Shown piece by piece: positions 25,475 to 34,385 of a stretch of 62,703 nucleotides of DNA. The DNA is from Phormidium sp. FACHB-1136 (lineage in GTDB: Bacteria; Cyanobacteriota; Cyanobacteriia; Phormidesmidales; Phormidesmidaceae). The stretch covers positions 1 to 62,703 of the forward strand of contig NZ_JACJRS010000026.1 in NCBI RefSeq assembly GCF_014697375.1, in the 5' to 3' direction. Below the pieces are notes generated by a model. That model saw nothing but the letters and a program-made list of their open reading frames with translations. It ran no database searches and was not told where the DNA came from. The position numbers and the translations under genes were made by a program. Each line of letters begins with the position of its first letter. Positions within the stretch are counted from its first letter, which is position 1.

Positions 25475-27016
25475 GTGGGCGGAATTGTGATTGCGGGGGA
25501 ACGCAGCGGCGTGGGCAAAACCACAGTCACGCTGGCGTTATTGGCGGCCTTGGCCCAGCGTTCCCAGCGGGTGCAGTCCTTTAAGGTGGGGCCAGACTAC
25601 ATCGACCCCATGTTCCATACTAGGGTGACGGGCCGTCCCTGCTACAACCTCGACCCAGTGCTGACCTCAGCCGTCTACGTGGGCCAATGCTTTGCGGAAC
25701 AGTGTCGGGATGCGGAGTTCGCCGTGGTGGAAGGGGTGATGGGCCTGTTTGATGGGGCCACGGGCACCGCCGAAACCGCCAGCACCGCCCACATCGCTAA
25801 GCTGTTGAACTTGCCCGTGCTGTTGGTGGTGGATTGCAGCCGACTCTCGCGGTCGGTGTTGGCCATTGTGCATGGCTACCGTTCTTTCGACCCGGCCCTG
25901 AACCTAGCAGGGGTGGTGCTGAACCGGGTGGGCAGTGATCGCCACCTGCAACTGTTGCAGGATGCCCTCGCCACCTTTGATCTGCCCATTTTGGGCATTC
26001 TACGTCGGCAGGCAGAGATTACCCTCCCCGACCGCCACCTGGGCCTGGTGCCCACCGCTGAATTGCCCCAGCTTCAGGAACGCCTAGATCGCCTTGCCCA
26101 CCTAGGACAAACCAGCTTCGATTGGCCCCAACTGCTGCCGCTGCTCAGGGTCTCGAAGGCCGTCTCCCCAGCATTACAAACGCTGGAAAGCCCGGTTTCT
26201 GAAGACAGTCCCCGATGCCACGATCCCCGATGCCACGATCCCCAAAGCCACGATCCCCAAAGCCACGATCCCCAAAGCCACGGTCTTCAAAGCCAAGAGG
26301 TACCTCAAAGCCGCTCCCAGCCCCACGAAACGGCAAATCTGGAGCTGATTCGCCGCACCAAACCCCGCCTTGCAATCGCCCAGGATGCCGCCTTCAGCTT
26401 CTACTATGCCGATGGCCTAACCTACCTAACCTACCTGGGGGCGGAACTGGTGCCCTGGAGTCCCCTGGTGGATGCGACCCTCCCAGAAGCGACGGATGGG
26501 CTGTACCTCGGTGGCGGATTTCCAGAAATGTTTGGGGCGGCACTAGCGGAAAATCGGCCCCTACGGCAACAATTGCGTCAGCGCATTCAGGCCGGATTGC
26601 CCACCTACGCCGAATGCGGCGGGTTGATGTATTTGGCGGAACATCTGGTGGATTTGCAGGGGCGAACTTGGCCCATGGTGGGGGTTTTGCCCACGACGGT
26701 CACCATGGAATCGCGGCTCACCCTAGGCTATCGACGGGCCACCGCCACCGCCACCAGTGTGGCTCTCCAGGCCCAACAACAGGTCTGGGGCCACGAATTT
26801 CACCATTCCCAGGTCACCAGGCCACCCAGTGCCCCCCTCTACCAATTGCAGCGGTTTGATGCCAAAAGCCCCCACACCACCGAGGGTTGGGGGGCTCGTC
26901 ATCTCCATGCGTCCTACCTGCATCTGCACTGGCAGGGCAGTCAGATCCAGGCGCAACAGTTCCTTGTCGCCTGTGCGACCTATCACCACGCCCAATCAGC
27001 CATCGTAGAACGGTAG
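25475..27016 (+). CDS. cbiA: Cobyrinate a,c-diamide synthase (CobB/CbiA)
   Basis: It uses ATP and glutamine to amidate the a and c side chains of cobyrinate in B12 synthesis. The N-terminal domain has the P-loop AGERSGVGKTTVTLALLAAL (7-26), KVGPDYIDPMFHTRVTGR and VVEGVMGLFDGATG. The C-terminal class-I glutaminase domain has the nucleophile in PTYAECGGLMYLAEHL (Cys near 381) and the late WGHEFHHSQV. The enzyme is 513 residues, about 40-50 longer than usual. The excess is the linker around residues 245-275, made of six 15-bp tandem repeats (CHDP/SHDPQ). The start is GTG. No other cobalamin genes are adjacent. Confidence 0.92.
   Translation: MGGIVIAGERSGVGKTTVTLALLAALAQRSQRVQSFKVGPDYIDPMFHTRVTGRPCYNLDPVLTSAVYVGQCFAEQCRDAEFAVVEGVMGLFDGATGTAETASTAHIAKLLNLPVLLVVDCSRLSRSVLAIVHGYRSFDPALNLAGVVLNRVGSDRHLQLLQDALATFDLPILGILRRQAEITLPDRHLGLVPTAELPQLQERLDRLAHLGQTSFDWPQLLPLLRVSKAVSPALQTLESPVSEDSPRCHDPRCHDPQSHDPQSHDPQSHGLQSQEVPQSRSQPHETANLELIRRTKPRLAIAQDAAFSFYYADGLTYLTYLGAELVPWSPLVDATLPEATDGLYLGGGFPEMFGAALAENRPLRQQLRQRIQAGLPTYAECGGLMYLAEHLVDLQGRTWPMVGVLPTTVTMESRLTLGYRRATATATSVALQAQQQVWGHEFHHSQVTRPPSAPLYQLQRFDAKSPHTTEGWGARHLHASYLHLHWQGSQIQAQQFLVACATYHHAQSAIVER
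26209..26298. repeat. In-frame 15-bp minisatellite in cbiA
   Basis: Six head-to-tail units of the type TCCCCAAAGCCACGA (first two TCCCCGATGCCACGA, last one degenerate) run from 26209 to 26298. They encode five-residue units D-P-Q-S-H or D-P-R-C-H between the ATPase and glutaminase domains. The period is a multiple of three, so copy-number change would not break the frame. Confidence 0.95.
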
Positions 27017-27017
27017 G

Positions 27018-27078
27018 GGCGCGGTCTCCTCGCTCTGCCCGCTGATACCGTGGGTAAGCAAGCCGGATTTAGTATCCG
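27018..27078. repeat. Dispersed repeat, inverted copy
   Basis: Read on the minus strand this begins ACTAAATCCGGCTTGCTTAC and includes CCACGGTATCAGCGGGC and GAGGAGACC. It is the same family as 4445-4560 and 42243-42356, here shorter and in opposite orientation between cbiA and a small ORF. Confidence 0.72.
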
Positions 27079-27252
27079 TTACAGGCCGGGATTGTAGCCA
27101 CGGCCTAGCGTTTTAGCCATGCGGACATAGTTTTTGGTCGTCCAGGTTTGGCCATCGGGGATATCACCTCCCAGGCCAGGGTCATATCCAACGCTCAGTA
27201 TGCGGCCAAATTGGGTCAGTTCTTTGCTGTTCCAGGATTGAGTCGTAGTCAT
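27079..27252 (-). CDS. Small hypothetical protein, 57 aa
   Basis: ATG at 27250-27252 to TAA at 27079-27081. The product starts MTTTQSWNSKELTQFGRI and contains two related motifs, VGYDPGLGGDIPDG and RGYNPGL, suggesting an internal repeat. It has no membrane segment or cysteines. The gene lies in the minus-strand gap between cbiA and the PucC-like gene, and the stop codon is at the edge of a dispersed repeat. It is not a match to any family I know. Internal repetition and good codon use support it as real. Confidence 0.5.
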   Translation of the reverse strand: MTTTQSWNSKELTQFGRILSVGYDPGLGGDIPDGQTWTTKNYVRMAKTLGRGYNPGL

Positions 27253-27523
27253 AACGTCTCCGGTTTGTTAACTCATTTTCTTGACCCTTAAATCCTAACG
27301 AACCGTAGCCTATGTTACCAAAACCTCCGTTTATGTCATTCATGAGCAGGTTGCATGGAAAGGCGCAAGGCCGTCCTCCTGGGGCGTTGGATCCTTGGGG
27401 TTGGGGCTTGGCAACTTGGGCTAGGAATTGCCGATAGGACAGCGCGATCTAGCCCAATGGCTTCCCGCCACCATGGCAAAATGGGGGAATCTGTTTTCTG
27501 CCGTTCATCCCTGGATTGTTGCA

Positions 27524-28987
27524 ATGTCTAGCCCCGACGTTTCCTTGCCCAGTCCTCCGCCCGCTCAGTCGGCCCGCCCCAATTTAAGCCTGCTGACCAT
27601 GCTGCGCCTGGGGGTGTTCAACATGGGATTGGGCATTATGTCTTTGCTCACCCTGGGCGTTCTCAACCGGGTGATGATTGAGGAACTGCGGGTTCCGGCC
27701 TTGATTGCGGCGGGCACCATTGCGGTGCATCAATTCATGGCTCCGGCGCGGGTGTGGTTTGGCCAAATGTCCGACGCTCGGCCCCTGCTGGGCTACCACC
27801 GTAGCGGCTATATCTGGTTAGGGATTGGCTCGGTGGCGGTGATTTCCTTTTTGGCCCTGCAAGTGGTGTGGCAAATTGGTAGTCGTACCCTAGAGAACGG
27901 GTGGGGGCCAGCGGTATACCCCTGGGTAGGGCTGCTGGGGGTACTGTTTGCGGCCTACGGTTTGGCCCTGAGTGCGACCTCAACCCCCTTCACCGCCCTG
28001 CTGGTGGATGTGTCTGACGAGGACAGCCGCTCCCGCCTGGTCAGCATCGGCTGGGCCATGCTGATGGTGGGCATTATTACCGGGGTGATTATCACCTCCA
28101 TCGTGCTCAAGCCCATCGAGCTAGATGCCCCCTTCGAGCAGGTGCGGAGTGCGGTGAATCGGCTGTTTATCATTGCCCCAGCGGTGGTTTGTGCCCTGGC
28201 TGTCTTCAGCACCTACGGCATCGAGCGCAAATATTCGCGCCTGCGGGAACGGTCGTCCCTCAAGGATCGCGAGGACAACCTCACCCTAGGTAAGGCGTTG
28301 CGGATTCTCACCGCCAGTCGTCAAACGGGGTTGTTTTTCAGTTTCTTGCTGGTGCTCAGCCTCAGCCTGTTTATGCAAGACGCCATCCTCGAACCCTACG
28401 GCGGCGAAGTCTTTGGCATGACCATCGCCGAAACCACCCAACTCAATGCCGCCTTTGGCATGGGCACACTATTGGGGATTATCTTCACGGGCTGGCTGGT
28501 GGTGCCCCGCATCGGCAAGCAGCGCACGGTGAAGCTGGGCTGTACCTGGGCGGCGCTTTGTCTAGTGGGTCTCATTTTGTCGGGACTGACGGCCTCGCCT
28601 CAAGTATTGCTGTCGGCGGTGTTCTTGTTTGGTACGGCTTCTGGGGTGCTCACCCTGGGGGCCATCGTGCTCATGCTGGATCTCACGGTGGCGGAAACGG
28701 CGGGTACTTTCATCGGCGCGTGGGGGTTGGCCCAGGCCATCGCCAGGGGCAGCGCCACGGTGCTAGGGGGTGGTTTGCTGGATCTGGGACGGGTGATCTT
28801 CGGCGGCGGACAGGGAACCGCAGCGGTGGGCGAACCCAATGCCCTGCTGGCCTACGGGCTGGTGTTTGGCCTCCAGGCGGTGGGCATGATGGTGGCCATT
28901 GGGCTGCTGAGCCGGGTGGATATTCACGAATTTCAATCCAATGCCAAGGCTGCCATCACCGCCGCCTTGGAAAGCGACATGGATTAG
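27524..28987 (+). CDS. PucC/BCD-family major facilitator transporter
   Basis: A 487-residue membrane protein with 12 hydrophobic segments, belonging to the bacteriochlorophyll-delivery (PucC/LhaA) branch of the MFS. Typical segments are MLRLGVFNMGLGIMSLLTLG, NRVMIEELRVPA, MAPARVWFGQMSDARPLLGYHR, DVSDEDSRSRLVSIGWAML and QDAILEPYGGEVFGM. In purple bacteria these proteins assist antenna-complex assembly. In cyanobacteria a role in chlorophyll or pigment handling is presumed, not shown. ATG 27524 (MSSPDVSLPS) gives the family N-terminus; upstream ATGs (27428, 27473) would add a tail of no recognisable content. Confidence 0.88.
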   Translation: MSSPDVSLPSPPPAQSARPNLSLLTMLRLGVFNMGLGIMSLLTLGVLNRVMIEELRVPALIAAGTIAVHQFMAPARVWFGQMSDARPLLGYHRSGYIWLGIGSVAVISFLALQVVWQIGSRTLENGWGPAVYPWVGLLGVLFAAYGLALSATSTPFTALLVDVSDEDSRSRLVSIGWAMLMVGIITGVIITSIVLKPIELDAPFEQVRSAVNRLFIIAPAVVCALAVFSTYGIERKYSRLRERSSLKDREDNLTLGKALRILTASRQTGLFFSFLLVLSLSLFMQDAILEPYGGEVFGMTIAETTQLNAAFGMGTLLGIIFTGWLVVPRIGKQRTVKLGCTWAALCLVGLILSGLTASPQVLLSAVFLFGTASGVLTLGAIVLMLDLTVAETAGTFIGAWGLAQAIARGSATVLGGGLLDLGRVIFGGGQGTAAVGEPNALLAYGLVFGLQAVGMMVAIGLLSRVDIHEFQSNAKAAITAALESDMD

Positions 28988-29223
28988 GTGGCCCTCACCC
29001 CCAGCCCCTCTCCTAGTAAGGATCTGCGGCTCATACACATTATGTTTTCATGCCGCAATTCCTTGGAGATCCCCCTAAATCCCCCTTGGAAAGGGGGACT
29101 TTGAATCCGGTTCCCCCCTTCATAAGGGGGGCTAGGGGGGATCAACCCTAGGAATCCAGCAGAATGGAGACTTGTGTATAAGCATGAGCCCCAAGGGAGA
29201 GGGATTTAGGGTGAGGGCGACCC
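28988..29223. repeat. MITE-like element with a nested palindrome
   Basis: The outer ends (left TGGCCCTCACCCCCAGCCCC, right, minus strand, GGTCGCCCTCACCCTAAATC) are inverted repeats of the widespread cyanobacterial CCCTCACCC-x-AACCCCTCTCC type. Inside, 29065-29143 is a second palindromic element, GATCCCCCTAAATCCCCC ... AAGGGGGGCTAGGGGGGATC, almost identical to 53948-54029, which is also nested in a similar outer pair. The spacer between the PucC-like gene and the phosphatase contains nothing else. Confidence 0.72.
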
Positions 29224-29300
29224 TAGGTTAGGCGGGATTGCGCTCCTAAAATCGCCTCTCAAAATCGCCCCTCAAAATCAACATTCTCAACAGGTTTTCC

Positions 29301-30116
29301 ATGGAATTGTTTTGGCAGACGGTGCTGGATTTTGCCCAAATCACCACCCAGCGCGTGGGGCAAAAATTACTGGAGGATTTTGGCCATGCCCAGGCCGATC
29401 TCAAGGCCGATGGCAGCTTGGTAACGGCCTCCGACCGTTGGGCCGATGAAGCCCTCCGCACCGCCATCCACGACACCTTCCCCGACCACGGTGTCCTCAG
29501 CGAAGAGGTGGAACATATTTTCCCTAACACCGACTGGTGCTGGATTATCGACCCCATCGATGGCACCACCAACTTTACGCGGGGCATTCCCGTCTGGGGC
29601 ATTTCCCTGGGGTTACTCTACCGAGGGGTGCCCGTGTTTGGCTATGTCGCCCTGCCGCCCCTGGGGCAGGCCTTCCATGGCTATTGGCCCGGTGATAGTG
29701 GGTTAACCATGTCCAGCGGTGCGTTTTTCAATGGTCGCCCCATGCAGCCCAGCCCAGCGGCACCTGGCCCCCAGGAATTTTTTAGCCTCTGTGCCCGCAG
29801 TACCTCAGTGATGGCCCAGCCCTTCCCCTGCAAAATTCGGATGCTGGGAGCCGCCACCTATAATCTGTTGCTGGTGGGGGCGGGTTGGGCGATTGGTGCG
29901 GTGGAAGCCACCCCCAAAATCTGGGATATTGCCGCCGTGTGGGCCATTGTGCAAGCCGCCGGAGCTACCTGGGTTGCCCTGGATGGGGGCAATCCCTTTC
30001 CCCTCACCGTGGGCCAAGACTATAGTCGTCAGCCCTACCCAACGCTGGTGACAGCTCAGGCAACTTGGGTAGATACCTTTTTGCCCCTAGTTGCCCAGGT
30101 AGGACAGCGGGGGTAA
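29301..30116 (+). CDS. Inositol monophosphatase-family phosphatase
   Basis: 271 residues. The metal-binding signature is complete: Glu68-Glu69 in GVLSEEVEHIF, DPIDGTTNFTRGIPVWG at 84-100, and the late WDIAAVWAIVQAAGA (about 209-223) carrying the third Asp. Mg-dependent removal of phosphate from inositol-1-phosphate, L-galactose-1-phosphate, histidinol-phosphate or 3'-phosphoadenosine-5'-phosphate are all known in this superfamily. The sequence alone does not choose between them. Standard length, intact, apparently monocistronic. Confidence 0.9.
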   Translation: MELFWQTVLDFAQITTQRVGQKLLEDFGHAQADLKADGSLVTASDRWADEALRTAIHDTFPDHGVLSEEVEHIFPNTDWCWIIDPIDGTTNFTRGIPVWGISLGLLYRGVPVFGYVALPPLGQAFHGYWPGDSGLTMSSGAFFNGRPMQPSPAAPGPQEFFSLCARSTSVMAQPFPCKIRMLGAATYNLLLVGAGWAIGAVEATPKIWDIAAVWAIVQAAGATWVALDGGNPFPLTVGQDYSRQPYPTLVTAQATWVDTFLPLVAQVGQRG

Positions 30117-30153
30117 GGAATTTACAGCATTACTGTCGCTAGGGTAATTCTGC

Positions 30154-30480
30154 CTACCAAACCACGGCTTCGCCCTGGCCCCAAAAGCCGTCGTATTTGG
30201 TGACTTTGACATCCCCTAGCACCTGGGTTTGGCAGGCGAGGCGAAGGTTACGGTCAGCTTTGTGGGGGGGCAGGGAACGGCGGGTTTTGTCCTTCCAGGT
30301 TGGCTCTGACACATCCCCTTCAGCCTGTACGGCACAGGTGCCGCAGGATCCGAGGCCACGGCAGTTAATCACCGTAGACTGGCCGTTGTAGAGATCTACC
30401 CCATTGGCCAGCAGCACCTTTCGCAGGTTGGCACCGCTTTCGCATTCAAAGGTTTTGCCCTGGGCAGATACCGTCGGCAT
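30154..30480 (-). CDS. Plant-type [2Fe-2S] ferredoxin
   Basis: A 108-residue ferredoxin with cluster cysteines Cys40, Cys46, Cys49 (CRGLGSCGTC) and Cys83 (LACQTQVLGD). The spacing C-x5-C-x2-C differs by one residue from photosynthetic PetF (C-x4-C-x2-C), and the N-terminal half is basic-poor. It is more likely one of the alternative ferredoxins than the main photosystem I acceptor. It carries electrons in the cytoplasm; its partner is unknown. The gene is followed on the same strand, upstream side, by the CCB2/CCB4-type gene 80 bp away. Confidence 0.9.
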   Translation of the reverse strand: MPTVSAQGKTFECESGANLRKVLLANGVDLYNGQSTVINCRGLGSCGTCAVQAEGDVSEPTWKDKTRRSLPPHKADRNLRLACQTQVLGDVKVTKYDGFWGQGEAVVW

Positions 30481-30559
30481 GGGTCGATTCCCCTGTGCAT
30501 AACATACCTAGTTTTATAACGCACGGATCGGGAATTGGGGGCTGGGATGTGAGTTGGGG

Positions 30560-31120
30560 TTAGACGGATAGCTCGGTGGCGGCGGTGGCGATTAGATCGC
30601 GCAGTTGGGTTTTCCAGGCTTGCTCTAGGGCAATGAGTTCGTCTCGGTGGGCGGTGACGATGACTCGGTTTTGGACAGTGGCGTCATCCTGGGGTTGGGC
30701 CTGCACGATCACCTGTTCCTCGCGACCCGACCGCCGCCAATAAAACCAGCCCGCCACAGGTGCTAGGAGGATCAGCCCGCCAAAGGCCATGCCCACCCCC
30801 GGAAAGAGGCTGGACAGCACGAGGGCAAAGCAGAGACAGCCCACCGCCGCCAAACTAGTGAGGAATCCGGCCAAAAAGACGCTGGGGCGCACCTGTCCCT
30901 TGAGGGTGAGGTGCTGGGTGGCCCTATCCATGGCCTCTACCTGGTAGGCCCGCTGCTCAAAGTAGGCCGTTAAGGCATCCATGGTGGTTGCTGCCGGGGC
31001 TGGGGGATCGAGGATGAGACGTTCGATCCGGTCTTTGGTGGAGGCCCGAATGAAAAAGAATAACCCCACCATCATCAGCAGGGTTAGGAACAGCGTGGAA
31101 TAAATGACGGTGTTGGTCAC
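30560..31120 (-). CDS. Cofactor assembly of complex C subunit B (CCB2/CCB4-type)
   Basis: A 186-residue membrane protein. An N-terminal hydrophobic helix (VIYSTLFLTLLMMVGLFFFI) is followed by RASTKDR. A two-helix hairpin lies in the middle (FLAGFLTSLAAVGCLCFALV and MAFGGLILLAPVAGWFYW, about 82-128) and there is a soluble C-terminal tail. The pattern corresponds to the cyanobacterial relatives of CCB2/CCB4, which in plastids help attach the atypical haem c(i)/c(n) to cytochrome b6. The function here is inferred from that family. Intact, and possibly cotranscribed with the ferredoxin gene. Confidence 0.7.
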   Translation of the reverse strand: MTNTVIYSTLFLTLLMMVGLFFFIRASTKDRIERLILDPPAPAATTMDALTAYFEQRAYQVEAMDRATQHLTLKGQVRPSVFLAGFLTSLAAVGCLCFALVLSSLFPGVGMAFGGLILLAPVAGWFYWRRSGREEQVIVQAQPQDDATVQNRVIVTAHRDELIALEQAWKTQLRDLIATAATELSV

Positions 31121-31229
31121 AGCAGCGCTCGGCAGTGAGGGTATTGTTCTACATTATTAAGCAATGTTGAGCCATTCAGCTAGCGCCCGGTTTTGGCCTA
31201 GCTATGGGGGAGGATCTGCCCAGGCCCAC

Positions 31230-31619
31230 CTAGAGCCGAGGCACCGATAGCACAGGGCTATCGGTATAGGCTGGCGTGATGGAGTTTCCCATGTAGGTTT
31301 TCCAAAATTCCGCCAGTTCCTCCGCCTGAAGTCGCCAATCGGGATTAAGCCGATACATGCGCCGAGGCCGCCCTCGCCCTTCCACCTTTTTCCAGTAGCC
31401 ATCAATGGCCTTTTCGTCTTCCAAAAACTTGAGCGCCCCGTAGAGTACGGTATCCGAAAGGCGGTAGTGGGTAAACTGATCTGAGAGGTGCTGAATGAGC
31501 TCTGTGCCGTAGGAATCTTGCTGCAACAATACGGCTAGCACGTAGCACACGGCCAATTCCTTATTGAGATAAATTGGCGGCGGATCCTCGAAAAACTGAT
31601 ATATATCTTCAAATTTCAT
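31230..31619 (-). CDS. PadR-family transcriptional regulator
   Basis: 129 residues. A winged-helix domain starts at about residue 16: NKELAVCYVLAVLLQQDSYG, TELIQHLSDQF, LSDTVLYGALKFLEDEKAIDG (recognition helix and wing), then GRGRPRRMYRL and DWRLQAEELAEFWKTYM. ATG 31619 begins MKFEDIYQFFEDPPPIYLN; 31706 would add 29 unsupported residues. PadR proteins repress genes for stress or secondary-metabolite responses and often their own gene. The target is unknown. A 15-bp perfect palindrome (31860-31874) about 240 bp upstream is a possible operator but is distant. Confidence 0.85.
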   Translation of the reverse strand: MKFEDIYQFFEDPPPIYLNKELAVCYVLAVLLQQDSYGTELIQHLSDQFTHYRLSDTVLYGALKFLEDEKAIDGYWKKVEGRGRPRRMYRLNPDWRLQAEELAEFWKTYMGNSITPAYTDSPVLSVPRL

Positions 31620-32003
31620 GGGATCTCTCCAAGAGATTAACGGGCCACTCACCCGGAAATGGTGGCGAACTAGGCTAGGCGACAGGCCGTCGCAAACCAA
31701 ATCCATTCACCACAAATCATGAGTTTCTAGGAACTCAGGCGCATATCCCGCAGGGCGCTACCGCCTCATCGAGCAACACCGCTTTAACGGGATGGGCTGC
31801 AACGGAATGGGTAGGTTAATTCTAAGCACAGGTGATCCCCGCCGTGACACAGAATGGCTAGATAGTAACTATCTGCAAATTTTTTTAGAGATTATTAAAT
31901 ATTCGCGACTAGAGAGAATTCGGGGTGGCAACCATGGCGATGCCCCATAGGGGCTTCCTAACCTAGGGATCGGGGGTGAATGGGGGGATCGGGGATCATT
32001 GCC
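31620..32003. promoter_or_regulatory. Spacer upstream of the PadR gene, with a 15-bp palindrome
   Basis: Gene-free, about 380 bp. The one notable element is AGATAGTAACTATCT at 31860-31874, symmetrical around the central base, followed by a T/A-rich stretch (AAATTTTTTTAGAGATTA). This resembles a dimeric regulator site. Whether it controls the PadR gene is unproven. Confidence 0.35.
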
Positions 32004-33416
32004 CTAGGGCATGGGAACGACGGTTGGGCGGGCAAAGTCGCGGGTGCTAAACAGGGTTCGACCGTTGCGGGTGGCGACCAAATCAACCTGAATGGGGCCA
32101 GCGGCATAGAGGTCGGTGAGGGTAACGGTTTGTAAATCGAGGGGCTGGGTTTCCTGCTGAACGGCGGATAGAAAGCGCAGTAGAGTTTCCGTTAGGTTAT
32201 CGGCGATGATCAGTTCGTCTTCGATGACGCCGTTTTGGGTGGCGATGAACTGGGTAGCGGCGAGGAGAACGTTCACCCGCTCCACCAGCTCTTGGTCGGC
32301 GCGGGTGGAGGTTTCTAGGGCAACGGTGGAGAGTAGGGTGCCTCGGGGATAGATCAGGGCGTTGGGGCCAGCGTCCACAAAGACGCGAATACAGGGGGTT
32401 TCGCCCATCACCACGCAGGGTTCGCCAATGACATAGTTCGCCGCCGAGAGCACTCGAATCACAAATTCCCCCCCTAGGGCCAAACGGTCAATCAGGCGAT
32501 CCACCTCCTGGGTGCCGAGGGCAATGACCTGCTGATCGAGCGAGGTGCCGGGGGCAATGGCCTGGATGGCGCGGCGGTTGGCCTCCGCTAAAATTTGGTT
32601 GACGACGGATTGGGCTTGGTTACGGTTTTCAATGGTGATCACCCCGGAGAGCAGTTCCTGGTTGCGGCCTAGCACAATACTGCCCTGAAACAGCCCTTGA
32701 AACTGACGTTCTAGGTCGCTCACCTGCCGGGAGAGCAGGTTTTGTCGGGTTTGCAGGTCGGCCAGCCGCTTTTCCCGTTCGGCGATGGCCTGATCGCGAT
32801 CCGCAATGGATTGATCGAGGGCGCGGATGGCTTGATCTCGCTCGGCAATGGCGGCATCCCGTTCGGCAATTTGGGCGCGGATGGTTTCCTGTTGCTGCAC
32901 CAGGCGATCCCGCTCGACCCGCAGGCTGTCGGTGGACTGCCGCAACGCTTCCGCCTGCTCCGACACCGCCACCAGTTGATCGCGGGTGCCTTGCAGTTGG
33001 GCCTGGGTTTGCGCCTGCTGCTCCACCGCCTGATCTAGGGATTGGTTAATTTCCCGCAGCCGAGCCAGGGCCCGTTGCCGTTCCGTGGAGGCCGCCTGTA
33101 GGTCCTCCCGCACGTTCTCCTGCTCAGCTAGGGATTGGGCCAGTTGATCTTCGGCATTGGTGAGGTCGGCCTGAATGCGCCCTAGCTCAAAGACCCCGGT
33201 GCGGAGCTGGCTGCTGATGCCAAACAAAATGGCCAGGGTGGAGGCCGAAATCACGCTACCGGTCGCAATACTGACCAGGGTTGCCGTCTGCCGAGGGCGC
33301 AGGTTAAACAGGCTGAGGCGGGCCTTCCCTACCTTCGTGCCGATGCGGTCGCCGACGGTGGCAATGATTCCCCCCAGCACCAGCATCGCCAGTATCAAAA
33401 CATATCCAGAAACCAT
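32004..33416 (-). CDS. DUF3084 protein with long coiled coil
   Basis: 470 residues. Two N-terminal hydrophobic segments (GYVLILAMLVLGGIIATVG; VSIATGSVISASTLAILFGI) sit either side of KARLSLFNLRPRQTATL. A coiled coil of about 130 residues follows (80-215) with near-heptad repeats such as RDAAIAERDQAIRALDQS. The C-terminal globular DUF3084 domain includes NRNQAQSVVNQILAEANRRA and IYPRGTLLSTVALE. DUF3084 is common in cyanobacteria and has no assigned function. The layout suggests a membrane-anchored envelope or division-related scaffold. Intact, monocistronic. Confidence 0.87.
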   Translation of the reverse strand: MVSGYVLILAMLVLGGIIATVGDRIGTKVGKARLSLFNLRPRQTATLVSIATGSVISASTLAILFGISSQLRTGVFELGRIQADLTNAEDQLAQSLAEQENVREDLQAASTERQRALARLREINQSLDQAVEQQAQTQAQLQGTRDQLVAVSEQAEALRQSTDSLRVERDRLVQQQETIRAQIAERDAAIAERDQAIRALDQSIADRDQAIAEREKRLADLQTRQNLLSRQVSDLERQFQGLFQGSIVLGRNQELLSGVITIENRNQAQSVVNQILAEANRRAIQAIAPGTSLDQQVIALGTQEVDRLIDRLALGGEFVIRVLSAANYVIGEPCVVMGETPCIRVFVDAGPNALIYPRGTLLSTVALETSTRADQELVERVNVLLAATQFIATQNGVIEDELIIADNLTETLLRFLSAVQQETQPLDLQTVTLTDLYAAGPIQVDLVATRNGRTLFSTRDFARPTVVPMP

Positions 33417-33537
33417 GCCCTGCGGTCAGACCCTTTCCATTCACTCCCAGCCCCACTCTACTGTAAGGATGTGAGCTTGGGAGCGGATATCCTAGCGGCC
33501 TCCCAGGGCTAGAGCAGGCTAGGGCTTCCCCCAAGCC

Positions 33538-34071
33538 CTAGCGCCCATAGTTGTAGCCCGTGGGCAGGATGGTGGTTGGGTCGCAGCGGGCTCCGGTGAG
33601 ATCGGCCCCGACGGCGCGGAAAAGGTTGCAACGCTTCAGGCTAGCGTCGTGGAGAATGGCCCCCTCCAGCCGAGCCCCCACCAGGGTGCAGCCCTCTAAA
33701 TTGGCCGCCGTCAGATCGGCCTGCCGCAGGTCGGCCCCACTGAGGTTAGCGCCCCGCAGATCGCAGCCCTGCAAGTTAGCGGTTTGGAGATCGGCGCGGC
33801 TAAAATCGGCCTGGGGGCAACGGGCCTCGGTTAAGTTCGCGCCATAGAAGTTGCTGGCCCCCAGTTGGGCCTCGGTAAAGTTGACGCCCGTGAGGTTGGC
33901 CAGGGTGAAGTTGCCGTAGGGTAAGTAAGCCTGGGCCAAGCAACTCCCCTGGAGATCGATTTCCCGTAGGCCCGCCTGAAACAGGTGAATTGCGGTCAGG
34001 TCTCGTCGGGGAAACTGCCGCTGACCCTCACGGTAGGCTTGTTGTAAAGCATCCCCAGTCAGTCGCTGCAT
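33538..34071 (-). CDS. Pentapeptide-repeat protein
   Basis: 177 residues. After an N-terminal helical segment (LTGDALQQAYREGQRQFPRR), the rest is pentapeptide repeats of the A(D/N)LXX type (LRGANLSGADLRQADLTAAN, LEGCTLVGARLEGAILHDAS), which fold into a right-handed quadrilateral beta-helix. There is no signal peptide, so it should be cytoplasmic. Functions of such proteins in cyanobacteria are mostly unknown. ATG 34071 is preferred because the helix starts there; 34095 adds eight residues. Confidence 0.87.
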   Translation of the reverse strand: MQRLTGDALQQAYREGQRQFPRRDLTAIHLFQAGLREIDLQGSCLAQAYLPYGNFTLANLTGVNFTEAQLGASNFYGANLTEARCPQADFSRADLQTANLQGCDLRGANLSGADLRQADLTAANLEGCTLVGARLEGAILHDASLKRCNLFRAVGADLTGARCDPTTILPTGYNYGR

Positions 34072-34347
34072 GGTCACCAACACTCGATTCGACAATCTTG
34101 GTTAAGCCGTGGCAGATGGGTATATGTGCTCAACCAAAACCCGCTCTTCAATGTAAAGGTTTACGTTTCGTCATAACTCACCGTTAAGCATCTCTTCAGG
34201 TTTAGGCGGGCCTTCCCCGCTTACCGAAACCTCACCCCATGGCCAAGCCAGCCCCTGATCGGAATTTTTCTGGCATTTTTTTCAAACTTGTCCGGAAGCT
34301 ATTCAGCCCCTCCGTATTAGAGAAGAGTAGATGCACCCTGATTGTTG

Positions 34348-34385
34348 AACCCTGGGATACCTGGAGGGATCCCAGGGTTTTTCTT
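34348..34385 (+). terminator. Strong rho-independent terminator without an assigned gene
   Basis: AACCCTGGGA and TCCCAGGGTT form a perfect 10-bp stem with a 13-nt loop, followed directly by a T run. It lies in the ~450-bp divergent spacer between the pentapeptide gene (minus) and the TPR gene (plus). No recognised plus-strand gene precedes it, which hints at an unannotated short transcript or an attenuated leader for the TPR gene. Confidence 0.72.

Noticed and set aside
26209-26298. Possible CRISPR array
   Set aside because: The units are 15 bp, contiguous without spacers and in frame inside cbiA.
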